Assembly: GCA_002407775.1 (NCBI GenBank)
Contig: DHOP01000056.1
Coordinates: 1-58,165, forward strand
Source: Prevotella sp. UBA5387
Lineage (GTDB): Bacteria; Bacteroidota; Bacteroidia; Bacteroidales; Bacteroidaceae
Direction of reading: 5' to 3'
DNA length: 58,165 nt
Numbering within the stretch: the stretch's first letter is position 1; each line of letters opens with the position of its first letter. A program made the translations under genes and the position numbers. The notes beneath the pieces were generated by a model that made no database searches, was not told the DNA's origin, and saw nothing but the letters and a program-made list of their open reading frames with translations. Below, one piece after another: positions 1 to 8,604 of the stretch.

Positions 1-28
1 AGTAAATTTAGGCATAGTCATTGGTGTC

Positions 29-160
29 GCGATTAGGCATTTAACGCAGTGCGTTTGGATAGTAATGGCAATGGGAAAGGATACCAATCGCACCACCAAA
101 GGATATCTATCGCATCCTCAAAGGATATCTATCGCATCCTCAAAGGATACCTATCGAATG
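29..160 (+). repeat. 22-bp-period tandem array, form A, six units
   Basis: Six consecutive 22-bp units begin at 29, 51, 73, 95, 117 and 139. The last four carry AAAGGATAyC and end in ATCGC or ATCGA. The first two are diverged (GCGATTAGG, GCGTTTGGA) but keep the register. The units starting at 95 and 117 are nearly identical. The block 51-94 recurs inverted at 12539-12582 with about 35 of 44 bases matching by hand alignment. The array has no spacers, so it is not a CRISPR. Its function is unknown; it lies upstream of the xylan cluster promoter. Confidence 0.85.
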
Positions 161-188
161 ACTTTATTTTAATATAATCAAATGGCTT

Positions 189-216
189 CTCTCCCTTCTT
201 CCTGGAGAAAGGAGAG
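189..216. terminator. hairpin, possible terminator of an upstream gene
   Basis: The arm at 189-202 (CTCTCCCTTCTTCC) pairs with 204-216 (GGAGAAAGGAGAG) with one bulge. Only a short T run follows. It lies between the repeat array and the GH43 promoter, so it may end transcription entering from before the window. Confidence 0.4.
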
Positions 217-343
217 TTTACTATAGCAGATTTTATTACAATGAAGTAACGCATACCGTTTAATCCTTTTAATTATCCGATGAAATGAAACAAACGGAAA
301 AGTTTCGACAACATTCCGTTAAGCAATTGTCACCCCGTTTATG

Positions 344-351
344 TATCTTTG
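344..351 (+). promoter_or_regulatory. -7 box of the xylan cluster promoter
   Basis: TATCTTTG matches the Bacteroidetes -7 consensus TAnnTTTG and lies 28 bases before the GH43 start codon. No well-spaced -33 TTTG is visible, which would suit an activator-dependent promoter; that last point is inference. Confidence 0.55.
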
Positions 352-379
352 TAGCATCAAATATATCTGAACTTAATAT

Positions 380-2056
380 ATGAAGACCAAAAGAATCCCA
401 TGCCTTTGTTTGGCGGTGGTTTCATCATCGGTGATGTTCGCACAGACCGCTCATTTCAAATATTTCTCTTATTCGGGAAATGATGAACGTTTCAACAAGC
501 CACTTGAGACCAATCATCAGTATTTTAATCCGATTGGACTAGGTTTTTATCCAGACCCGTCTGTATGTAGAGTGGGAGACACTTTCTTTTTAGTAAACTC
601 TTCTTTCTCCTTCTTTCCTGGGGTTCCCTTGTCTACAAGCAAAGATCTTATCAACTGGACTCTTTTGGGGCATGTACTCGACCGCACATCACAGCTACCA
701 TTGACAAAGCAAGGAGTATCTGGGGGCGTCTTTGCACCAGCTATTGCCTACAATGAGAAGAACAAGACGTTTTATATGATTACCACCAATGTGGGTAGAG
801 GAAATTTCTTTGTAAAAACTAAAGATCCTTCAAAGGGATGGAGTGAGCCTATCTATTTACCTAAAGTAAACGGTATTGACCCTAGTTTTTTCTTCGATAA
901 CAATGGAAAAGGTTATATAGTACACAACGCTCCTGTCGTCGGGAAGGCAGATTATGAAGGGCAACGTGCCATACGACTCTTTGAGTTTGATGTGAACGGA
1001 GATTCCATAAAGAGCAACTTCAAGGAAATTTTGCGCGGTGGAACTTCTGTTGAACCTCAGCCCATATGGATAGAAGGACCGCATATCTTCAAACGCGGAA
1101 GCTACTACTATCTCATGTGCGCTGAAGGGGGAACTGGTTTTTGGCATAGCGAAGTGATATTGCGATCAAAGAGTCCAATGGGTGAGTGGGAGGAGTGCCC
1201 TCACAATCCCATCCTCACGCAACGCAAGGGTCTGAACCCAAATCGTCCTGACATCGTTACCTCTACAGGGCATGCTGACTTAGTAGAAGACCAAGCTGGG
1301 CAGTGGTGGGCAGTGTTCTTGGGTTGTCGTCCTTATGAGAATGACTTCTATAATACAGGGCGCGACACCTATCTACTTCCCGTAACATGGAAAGATGGTT
1401 GGCCTATGATTCTCACAGATAAGCCCATACCGGCTGTCAACGAGATGAAAGGCATACAGCTAAAGAACAAGATTGTGAGTAGACAACGCGAGAATCTGAT
1501 CACAGGCAACTTCTCCTACACCGACCGTTTTGAAGGGCCGACTTTGGATAGTCGTTGGATGTTCCTTCGTAATCCGACCGCTTTCTGGAATTTGGACGGC
1601 GAAGGGCTGAGCATCAAGGCTCTTCCTGTGGCCGTTTCCGAGCGTGAAAGTCTTTCTGCCCTGTGGACACGGCAGCAGCATACCAACTTCACGGCTGAAA
1701 CCCAAGTTGACTTCACTCCTGCCTCAAGCAAGGAGTTGGCTGGTTTTTCATTGCTTCAGAATGAAGAATACAACTTCGTCTTTGGCAAGACTTTGATAGA
1801 CAACAAACCCACAATAACGCTATATCGTGCTGAGAAAGGACAGGCGTTGATTGCTTCAGCTAGTGTTCCCAACAAACCGGTGCGCCTAAAGATTGAGGGC
1901 AAAGGCAGATATTACAGTTTCTGGTATGCCCTTGAAGGTGGCGAGGGGTGGCAACTCTTAGCTCGTGGCGTCGACGCAGTTAACCTGAGTACTAATCGCA
2001 GCGGTGGATTCATTGGCGCCTGCATCGGGCTTTATGCAACCACAGATCATCATTAA
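380..2056 (+). CDS. GH43 family beta-xylosidase / alpha-L-arabinofuranosidase, exported
   Basis: The product is 558 aa with an N-terminal signal peptide ending near FAQ (residue 22). A five-bladed propeller GH43 domain follows, with the expected triad visible as D59 in YPDPS, D167 in GIDPS and E232 in IEGPH. After about residue 370 comes a beta-sandwich domain of the kind found behind GH43 xylosidases. The family removes xylose or arabinose from xylan or xylo-oligosaccharides. The protein stops at GLYATTDHH, where relatives usually continue into a short Asp-Phe-Asp-Trp-Phe-like end, so the C-terminus may be slightly trimmed. It is the first gene of the xylan cluster and is followed after 21 bases by GH67. 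The exact substrate is inferred from context. Confidence 0.9.
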   Translation: MKTKRIPCLCLAVVSSSVMFAQTAHFKYFSYSGNDERFNKPLETNHQYFNPIGLGFYPDPSVCRVGDTFFLVNSSFSFFPGVPLSTSKDLINWTLLGHVLDRTSQLPLTKQGVSGGVFAPAIAYNEKNKTFYMITTNVGRGNFFVKTKDPSKGWSEPIYLPKVNGIDPSFFFDNNGKGYIVHNAPVVGKADYEGQRAIRLFEFDVNGDSIKSNFKEILRGGTSVEPQPIWIEGPHIFKRGSYYYLMCAEGGTGFWHSEVILRSKSPMGEWEECPHNPILTQRKGLNPNRPDIVTSTGHADLVEDQAGQWWAVFLGCRPYENDFYNTGRDTYLLPVTWKDGWPMILTDKPIPAVNEMKGIQLKNKIVSRQRENLITGNFSYTDRFEGPTLDSRWMFLRNPTAFWNLDGEGLSIKALPVAVSERESLSALWTRQQHTNFTAETQVDFTPASSKELAGFSLLQNEEYNFVFGKTLIDNKPTITLYRAEKGQALIASASVPNKPVRLKIEGKGRYYSFWYALEGGEGWQLLARGVDAVNLSTNRSGGFIGACIGLYATTDHH

Positions 2057-2077
2057 AGCATCTTTTTGGGTATCATT

Positions 2078-4003
2078 ATGAAGCGGACAATTCTTTCTTT
2101 TTTCTTATTGCTTGTTTCCTTGGTGTCATCTGCCGACGATGGACACTTACTTTGGTTGGGCAATTCAATATCAGGAAATGCCTGTAAGGTAACAGCTCCT
2201 ACTAGCGAGTCACCCACATTGGCTATCGCTAAAGCTGAGTTGGAACGTGGATGGCAAGGAAATGCTGTTTCCCTTGAGCTCGACAGTACCCTCGATTTTG
2301 GTGACGGTTTCCGTTTGAAGGGAGGAGAGCAACCGACGGTCTCTGCTAGCAGTGAGCTTGGTTTGCTCTATGGAGCTTATGCTCTACTGCGAATTCAAAA
2401 TAGTAACAAGCAGGTTAGAGATTGCACTGAGCATCCGGAATTTACGGTTCGTATGCTCAACCATTGGGATAACCTTGATGGAAGTGTGGAGCGTGGGTAT
2501 GCAGGACAGAGCATTTGGAAATGGGAGGAGATTTCGAATGGCGAGATGAGCAACAGTCTAAAGGAACGACTTGCTATTTATGCTCGTGCTAACGCTTCAG
2601 TGGGCATCAACGGAACAGTGCTCAACAATGTGAATGCCAATCCTCGGATATTGACTCGAAGATACTTGGAGAAGTTGAAAGTATTTGCCGATTTCCTACG
2701 CCCATATGGTATCAAGGTATATCTATCCGTGAACTTTGCATCGCCTATGGCTCTAGGTGATACCCGTACTGCCGATCCATTAAATAAGTCTGTAAAGCGC
2801 TGGTGGTCAAAGAAAGCTGAGGAAATCTATTCACTTATTTCTGATTTTGGCGGTTTTTTGGTCAAGGCGAATAGTGAGGGACAGCCTGGACCCGGCGATT
2901 ACCACCGTACACATGTTGATGGTGCGAATATGCTTGCTGATGCATTGTCTCCTTATGGCGGCTATGTGATATGGCGTTCGTTTGTTTATGGTGCCAATCA
3001 TAAGGGAGAAGACCGTGTCATGCAAGCCGTCTCTGAATTTAAAAGCCAAGATGGGGCGTTTCGCGATAATGTAATATTGCAATCGAAGAATGGGCCTCTC
3101 GATTTCCAACCACGTGAACCTTATGCTCCGATTTTTGACCAAATCAAACATACTACTCAGTTTGCAGAATTACAGATAACTCAGGAATACTTGGGACAAT
3201 CGCGCCATTTGGTATACTTGGCACCTATGTGGAAAGAGCTTTTTTCATATGTTAATCCGTCTACATTAAAGGGCGTCGCCGGGGTGGCTAATACTGGTGA
3301 TGACACTAATTGGTGTGGACACCCATTTTCACAAGCCAATTGGTATGCCTTCGGAAGGTTGGCTTGGAACCCCAATTTATCGGCTGAGGAAATTGCCGAC
3401 GAGTGGCTTAGACAAACCTTTGATACAAAGGAAGCAAAGTTTATTGAGTCAGTACGTGAGATGATGATGACTTCACGTGAGACTTGTGTAAACTATATGA
3501 TGCCACTAGGACTGCATCATATCTTTAGTTTTGACCATCATTATGGTCCAGAGCCAGATGGTTTCAAGGCAGAATACCCACTCGAATGGTGTCCTGTTTA
3601 TTATCATAAGGCAGATAGCATGGGTGTAGGTTTTGACCGTACTGTGGCTACTGGGTCTGGGGCAACGGCACAATACCGTCAGCCTTATGCCGACAAATAT
3701 GAGAGACTGAGCACTTGTCCGGAAGAGTACCTTCTATGGTTCCACCATGTACCGTGGTCTTACACCATGCGTTCAGGACACACGCTGTGGCAGGAGATGT
3801 GCCTCAAGTATAACCTTGGTGTTGCCATGGTTGAGACGTACCGCAACTATTGGAGTACTGGCGCGCGTTCATACATTGATAGTGAGCGTTGGCAGCAAGT
3901 GGATTCTTTGCTTCAGGTTCAGCTAGATAATGCTCGTGAGTGGCGCAAAGTGTGCTTGGAGTACTTCCAAACTTTCTCAGGTCAGCCCATATTGAAGTAT
4001 TAA
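2078..4003 (+). CDS. aguA: GH67 alpha-glucuronidase, exported
   Basis: I start this gene at ATG 2078 (MKRTILSFFLLLVSLVSSA) rather than the in-frame TTG at 2066, because the signal peptide begins there. The product is 641 aa. It has the GH67 N-terminal domain, then a catalytic barrel with E267 in NSEGQPGPGD as the likely acid, and D342 (LDFQPREP) and E370 (ITQEYLG) as the paired carboxylates. GH67 enzymes release 4-O-methylglucuronate from the non-reducing terminal xylose of short aldouronic acids, normally in the periplasm. It sits between GH43 and a GH35-like enzyme in one operon. The C-terminal helical region (WCGHPFSQANWYAFGRLAWNP) is also typical of the family. Confidence 0.93.
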   Translation: MKRTILSFFLLLVSLVSSADDGHLLWLGNSISGNACKVTAPTSESPTLAIAKAELERGWQGNAVSLELDSTLDFGDGFRLKGGEQPTVSASSELGLLYGAYALLRIQNSNKQVRDCTEHPEFTVRMLNHWDNLDGSVERGYAGQSIWKWEEISNGEMSNSLKERLAIYARANASVGINGTVLNNVNANPRILTRRYLEKLKVFADFLRPYGIKVYLSVNFASPMALGDTRTADPLNKSVKRWWSKKAEEIYSLISDFGGFLVKANSEGQPGPGDYHRTHVDGANMLADALSPYGGYVIWRSFVYGANHKGEDRVMQAVSEFKSQDGAFRDNVILQSKNGPLDFQPREPYAPIFDQIKHTTQFAELQITQEYLGQSRHLVYLAPMWKELFSYVNPSTLKGVAGVANTGDDTNWCGHPFSQANWYAFGRLAWNPNLSAEEIADEWLRQTFDTKEAKFIESVREMMMTSRETCVNYMMPLGLHHIFSFDHHYGPEPDGFKAEYPLEWCPVYYHKADSMGVGFDRTVATGSGATAQYRQPYADKYERLSTCPEEYLLWFHHVPWSYTMRSGHTLWQEMCLKYNLGVAMVETYRNYWSTGARSYIDSERWQQVDSLLQVQLDNAREWRKVCLEYFQTFSGQPILKY

Positions 4004-4036
4004 TTTATCAGTTCACTCTATGCTACTTAACAAGTT

Positions 4037-5698
4037 ATGAAACAAATACTTATTCTCATATCATTGCTTTTGACGGTGCTATTTGCAGAGGCACAACAGT
4101 TGCCAAAGTTAGTTCATCGTGGAACAGCCACGCAATTAGTCGTAGATGGTAAACCAATGCTTATGCTAGCAGGCGAGCTTTCCAACTCTGCTGCAACTAG
4201 CAAGCAGGATATAGACAATTGGATGCCACGCATGGAAGCGATGGGACTTAACACCGTGCTTGTGCCAGCGCAGTGGGATCTTATTGAGCCAGAGGAGGGG
4301 AAGTTTGATTTTAACATTATAGACGAGGTCGTACAACAGGCCGAAGACCATCATCTCAAAGTAGTTTTCCTATGGTTTGGAGCTTGGAAAAACTCTATGA
4401 GTTGTTATGCTCCGTCATGGTTTAAACAGGACATTAAGCGCTTTCCTAGAGCCATGAATGCCCAAGGCAAGCCTTTGGAGATTGCTAGCGCCTTCTCTGA
4501 AAACGTGCTAAAGTCAGACCAAAGAGCTTTCGGACAACTCATGCAACACATCAAAGACGTGGACAAACAGCAGACAGTGGTCATGGTACAAGTTGAAAAC
4601 GAAATTGGAATGCTTGAAGATGCACGAGACCACTCACCATTAGTAGAAAAGACTTACCAACAGACAGTGCCTGTGGAATTGGTGAAATCACTCAATAAAA
4701 AGCAGGGAACAAGACTTCAAACTGGTAAAATGTGGGCTGAAACGTTTGGTACAGACCGTTATGCTGATGAGAAGTTTATGGCTTATTACTATGCTTTGTA
4801 TGTAGAGCAAATGGCTCAGGTAGCGAAGAAAGTTTATCCTTTGCCTTTATATGTCAATGCAGCAATGAATAGCAGAGGCCGCCGTCCAGGTGAATATCCA
4901 TCTGCCGGCCCCCTCGCTCACCTTAAAGACATTTGGCATTTTGCTGCTCCAAGCATTGCGCTTCTCGCTCCTGACCTTTATGACAATGGTTTTAAGTCTT
5001 GGGTCTTGCGCTATGCTTTGCCAGACAATCCGCTTTTTATTCCGGAGGTTAGGTATGGTGATTATAGTGGGGCGCGTGCTATGTATGTCTTTGGCGAGTA
5101 TGATTGCTTGGGCTATAGCCCATTTTCCATTGATAATCCTGCTTCGTCAGCTTCGACCAATCTTGCTGCATCTTATCAGCTATTGCATCAAATGATGCCA
5201 ATGATACTACATGCGCAAGGACAAAAAAACAAGAAGAAATGGGGTGTTCTCTTGGATAAGACAACCAAGGATACTACGATCGTCGATGGCGATATAGTGA
5301 TGAAGTGCAGCCATAGCTATACATTGCCTTGGGGAACACATCCTGGTGAATGGCCGGAGGTGGGAGCTATGATTATCAAATTAGCAGAAAATGACTATTT
5401 GATTGCAGGCAGTGGTGTTGTAACAGTATTTAGACATCAGAGCGAACTCAGCCAGAGTGAGAAGCGCCAGCTAGGCGAAGACGGCTTTGCGCTTGCTGGC
5501 TCGGATAATCATACGTCAGCCAATGATACTCGATGGAACGGAAATTGTATTGGGCTTGGAACTGTTGATGAGGTAACTATTGGCACCGATGGTGGCTTGA
5601 ATTACGTACGACGGTTGAACGGTGACCAAACACATCAGGGTCGTCATGTTGACCTTGGTGACTGGAGAATATTGCATGTTAAACTTTATAACTATTAA
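4037..5698 (+). CDS. GH35-type beta-galactosidase with DUF5597-like C-terminus, exported
   Basis: The product is 553 aa with a signal peptide (cleavage near residue 19-20). The TIM barrel shows GH35 hallmarks: VQVENEIG with E189 as probable acid/base and FIPEVR with E337 as probable nucleophile. The C-terminal part (from about residue 380) resembles the DUF5597 domain of Bacteroidetes and Cellvibrio GH35 enzymes that act on plant cell-wall side chains. It lies 33 bases after GH67 and 8 bases before GH115, so it is probably co-transcribed. The beta-galactosidase assignment rests on family; the true target may be galactose on xylan or xyloglucan branches. Confidence 0.8.
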   Translation: MKQILILISLLLTVLFAEAQQLPKLVHRGTATQLVVDGKPMLMLAGELSNSAATSKQDIDNWMPRMEAMGLNTVLVPAQWDLIEPEEGKFDFNIIDEVVQQAEDHHLKVVFLWFGAWKNSMSCYAPSWFKQDIKRFPRAMNAQGKPLEIASAFSENVLKSDQRAFGQLMQHIKDVDKQQTVVMVQVENEIGMLEDARDHSPLVEKTYQQTVPVELVKSLNKKQGTRLQTGKMWAETFGTDRYADEKFMAYYYALYVEQMAQVAKKVYPLPLYVNAAMNSRGRRPGEYPSAGPLAHLKDIWHFAAPSIALLAPDLYDNGFKSWVLRYALPDNPLFIPEVRYGDYSGARAMYVFGEYDCLGYSPFSIDNPASSASTNLAASYQLLHQMMPMILHAQGQKNKKKWGVLLDKTTKDTTIVDGDIVMKCSHSYTLPWGTHPGEWPEVGAMIIKLAENDYLIAGSGVVTVFRHQSELSQSEKRQLGEDGFALAGSDNHTSANDTRWNGNCIGLGTVDEVTIGTDGGLNYVRRLNGDQTHQGRHVDLGDWRILHVKLYNY

Positions 5699-5706
5699 GT
5701 TACTAT

Positions 5707-8196
5707 ATGAGACGTACATTCTTATTATCCCTATTCGCTGTACTTTGCGTTTTGAAAGGAAGTACAGCAGAGAAGTTTGTTAGTTTTCAGTCGGGCGATC
5801 TTGACATCACACATCCTACAGTCTATGTGGATGGGAGGGACGAAAAGGGTGTATCCATTGCTGCTCGTAATCTTTTGCTGGACTTTGAGCGTGCCACTGG
5901 TACGGCGGCTACTATGACAAGCAAAGATGATGCAACTATCCTCGTAGGAACAATTGGACACAATCAGGCTATTGATAGGTTGGTCAAGCAGCATCTTATT
6001 GATGGTGAGGCACTACAAGGCAAAACCGAAGAGTTTGTGATTACAGTGGTTGGGTCACAGCTTATCATTGCTGGCAGCGATCGACGAGGTACCATCTATG
6101 GAATCTATGAACTTAGCAAGCAGATTGGTGTTTCGCCATGGTACTGGTGGGCTGATGTTCCCACTGTAAAGCGAAGTAAGATTTTCGCATTGAAAGGAAC
6201 ATATACGGATGGCGAACCAGCTGTGCGCTATCGTGGTATATTCCTCAATGATGAAGCCCCCTGTCTCACAACATGGGTTGCCAATACCTTTAAGACTCCA
6301 CGTGGAGGTCATGATTTCTATGCCAAATGCTTTGAGTTGCTACTACGATTGAAGGCTAACTTCATGTGGCCTGCTATGTGGTCATGGTCTTTTTACGCTG
6401 ATGATCAGCTCAATTCTAAGACAGCTGATGAGATGGGCATTATTATGGGGACATCCCATCATGAACCTATGGCACGTAATCACCAAGAGTATGTGGAGAA
6501 TAGAGACAAGTGGGGCGTATGGAATTACAATACAAATCAGGAGAAACTTGACCAGTTCTTCCGTGAGGGAATAGAACGAATGAAGGGTACTGAGGACATC
6601 GTAACCATTGGAATGCGCGGTGACGGTGATGAGGCTATGAGTAAAGATGCCGACACTAAGCTCCTTCAGCGGATCGTAAAGAATCAGCGTCGTATCATCA
6701 CTGATGTTACGAAGCGACCGTCTAAGGAAACTCCACAGGTGTGGACATTGTATAAAGAAGTGCTCGATTACTATGATAAGGGGATGCGAGTGCCTGATGA
6801 CGTGACTTTACTTCTTTGTGACGACAACTGGGGTAACGTTAGAAGGGCGCCGTCTCTCAAAGAAAGAAAACGAGCAGGAGGATGGGGATTATATTATCAT
6901 GTAGACTATGTTGGTGCCCCTCGTAACACGAAGTGGTTGAACGTTACTCCAACTCAGAATATGTGGGAGCAGCTCCAGTTGGCTTATGACTATGGGATCG
7001 AACGGCTTTGGGTGCTCAATGTTGGTGACCTTAAGCCTATGGAATATCCTATACAGTTCTTTCTCGATATGGCTTGGAACCCTAAACAATGTAATGCAGA
7101 GAATATAATGAACCATACTCGTTCTTTCTGCGCTAGTGCCTGGGGTGAGGATCAGGCGGATGAAGCCGCGCGAATCCTTAACTTACAAAGCAAATATGCT
7201 GGTCGTTCAACAGCTGAAATGCTCGACGCTTTTACATATAACCTAAAGACAGGAGAGTGGAGACGTGTGGCCGATGACTATATGCGATTGGAAGCAGAGG
7301 CTCTGAGACAGTATTTGGCACTTGACGAATCGCAACGAGACAGTTATCGTGAGATAATCCTATTCCCAGTCCAAGCTATGAGCAATCTATACCAGATGTA
7401 CTATGCGCAGGCTATGAACAATGATCTTTATCGTCGGCAAGATCCTGTCGCAAATCAATGGGCAGATCGTGTGGAAGCCGCTTTTGAACGAGACTCTATC
7501 CTCTGTGCGTCATATAATCATGACATTGCAGGTGGAAAATGGAATGGCATGATGGTTCAGAAGCATATTGGCTACACAAGTTGGAACGATAATTTCAAGA
7601 AGGATATTTGTCCTAAAGTCTATCGTGTTAACAATATCGAACAGCCATCCTATACTTTTACGGAAAATGATGGACAAGTTGTTATGGAGGCTTCACATTA
7701 TTTCGACGCCAAGGCTGATGGTAAGACTGTGTGGACAAAGATTGCGCACATCGGTCGAAGTGAAGATGGAATAGCTCTAATGCCATACACGGCACCAGTC
7801 GGTCAGTCAGCATTGGTTTATAAATTCCAGATAAGCAGTAAGCCAAACATAGTCAAGATCCATGTTGTGGTAAAGTCAACGCTCGATTTCTTGAACCATG
7901 GTGGCATGGTTTATAAGGTTACGCTTGACGGAGAGAGCGAGGATATTAACTTTAATCGGAATCTCAATGAGTCCCCGGAAAATATTTACTCTGTTTATTA
8001 TCCTACAGTAGCTCGGAGCGCTGTGGAGAGCATAGTTGAGTTTCCTCTGGGCATCGGGACGACACATCAGCTCACTATAGAACCGAAGTCTCCTGGAATT
8101 GTGTTTGAGAAGATTATTGTTGATCTTGGTGGCTATAAGTCACAATATCTTTTTGGCGAAACCTCTCCAGCTACAGTCTCAACCAAAGAAGAATAG
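5707..8196 (+). CDS. GH115 alpha-glucuronidase, exported
   Basis: The product is 829 aa with a signal peptide (MRRTFLLSLFAVLCVLKGSTA). GH115 landmarks appear in order: RYRGIFLNDE, ANFMWPAMW, GTSHHEPM, GMRGDGDEAM, LLLCDDNWGN and YYHVDYVGAPRNTKW, followed by the helical domain and a C-terminal beta-sandwich. GH115 enzymes remove (methyl)glucuronate from internal xylose residues of polymeric xylan, which GH67 cannot do, so the two neighbours are complementary. It starts 8 bases after the GH35-like gene. Length and motifs look complete, with no sign of damage, unlike the next gene downstream. Confidence 0.95.
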   Translation: MRRTFLLSLFAVLCVLKGSTAEKFVSFQSGDLDITHPTVYVDGRDEKGVSIAARNLLLDFERATGTAATMTSKDDATILVGTIGHNQAIDRLVKQHLIDGEALQGKTEEFVITVVGSQLIIAGSDRRGTIYGIYELSKQIGVSPWYWWADVPTVKRSKIFALKGTYTDGEPAVRYRGIFLNDEAPCLTTWVANTFKTPRGGHDFYAKCFELLLRLKANFMWPAMWSWSFYADDQLNSKTADEMGIIMGTSHHEPMARNHQEYVENRDKWGVWNYNTNQEKLDQFFREGIERMKGTEDIVTIGMRGDGDEAMSKDADTKLLQRIVKNQRRIITDVTKRPSKETPQVWTLYKEVLDYYDKGMRVPDDVTLLLCDDNWGNVRRAPSLKERKRAGGWGLYYHVDYVGAPRNTKWLNVTPTQNMWEQLQLAYDYGIERLWVLNVGDLKPMEYPIQFFLDMAWNPKQCNAENIMNHTRSFCASAWGEDQADEAARILNLQSKYAGRSTAEMLDAFTYNLKTGEWRRVADDYMRLEAEALRQYLALDESQRDSYREIILFPVQAMSNLYQMYYAQAMNNDLYRRQDPVANQWADRVEAAFERDSILCASYNHDIAGGKWNGMMVQKHIGYTSWNDNFKKDICPKVYRVNNIEQPSYTFTENDGQVVMEASHYFDAKADGKTVWTKIAHIGRSEDGIALMPYTAPVGQSALVYKFQISSKPNIVKIHVVVKSTLDFLNHGGMVYKVTLDGESEDINFNRNLNESPENIYSVYYPTVARSAVESIVEFPLGIGTTHQLTIEPKSPGIVFEKIIVDLGGYKSQYLFGETSPATVSTKEE

Positions 8197-8604
8197 GGTA
8201 AAAAGAAAAACATAATACCAAGGTTCATATATTATAAGGTGAGTAATAGCAAAAGATAATAAAACAAAAAAGCGGGCTACCTACCAAAGGCTGCCCGTCT
8301 TAATTTGTTTTCCTAAAACATCTTTACTTTACCAAGAGTTTTTTGTCAAGTTATGAAATACCTTATTAACTAATATAACATACAAAACAAACCTATAATA
8401 TTCTACCAAAACTAATTCTTTACATCGCAAAGGTAATTACTAATAAGCCTTAGAGCTGGAAAAAATGTCCAAATCTCTTACAATTTTGTACATTTAGGTG
8501 TATTTTGTACCTTTCTTATCGGCATTTTATTCTTTTTCGTTCAACATTATAATAAACTTTACAAAATCAAGAAGAATAATGACAACAAAATGTGATACGT
8601 TTTT
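8197..8604. other. gene-free stretch between GH115 and the CE15 pseudogene
   Basis: This 408-bp AT-rich stretch has a weak GC hairpin at 8272-8298, which on the minus strand is followed by a T run, and the promoter described at 8484-8515. I see no ORF, tRNA or repeat array in it. The remaining sequence is plain AT-rich spacer. Confidence 0.6.
8484..8515 (+). promoter_or_regulatory. promoter of the CE15 gene, with ATTTTGTAC direct repeat
   Basis: TTTTG (8484-8488) lies 19 bases before TACCTTTC (8508-8515), one mismatch from TTTG-N19-TAnnTTTG. The sequence ATTTTGTAC occurs twice, at 8483-8491 and 8502-8510, overlapping both promoter boxes. It would give a leader of about 80 bases before 8605. 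Confidence 0.45.

Noticed and set aside
29..160. CRISPR array made of the 22-bp repeats
   Set aside because: The repeats are contiguous with no unique spacers of 30 or so bases, and no cas genes are present in the window.
8272..8298. Strong terminator after GH115
   Set aside because: The stem is only about six base pairs with a wobble, and the T run favours the minus strand, so it was not listed as a terminator.
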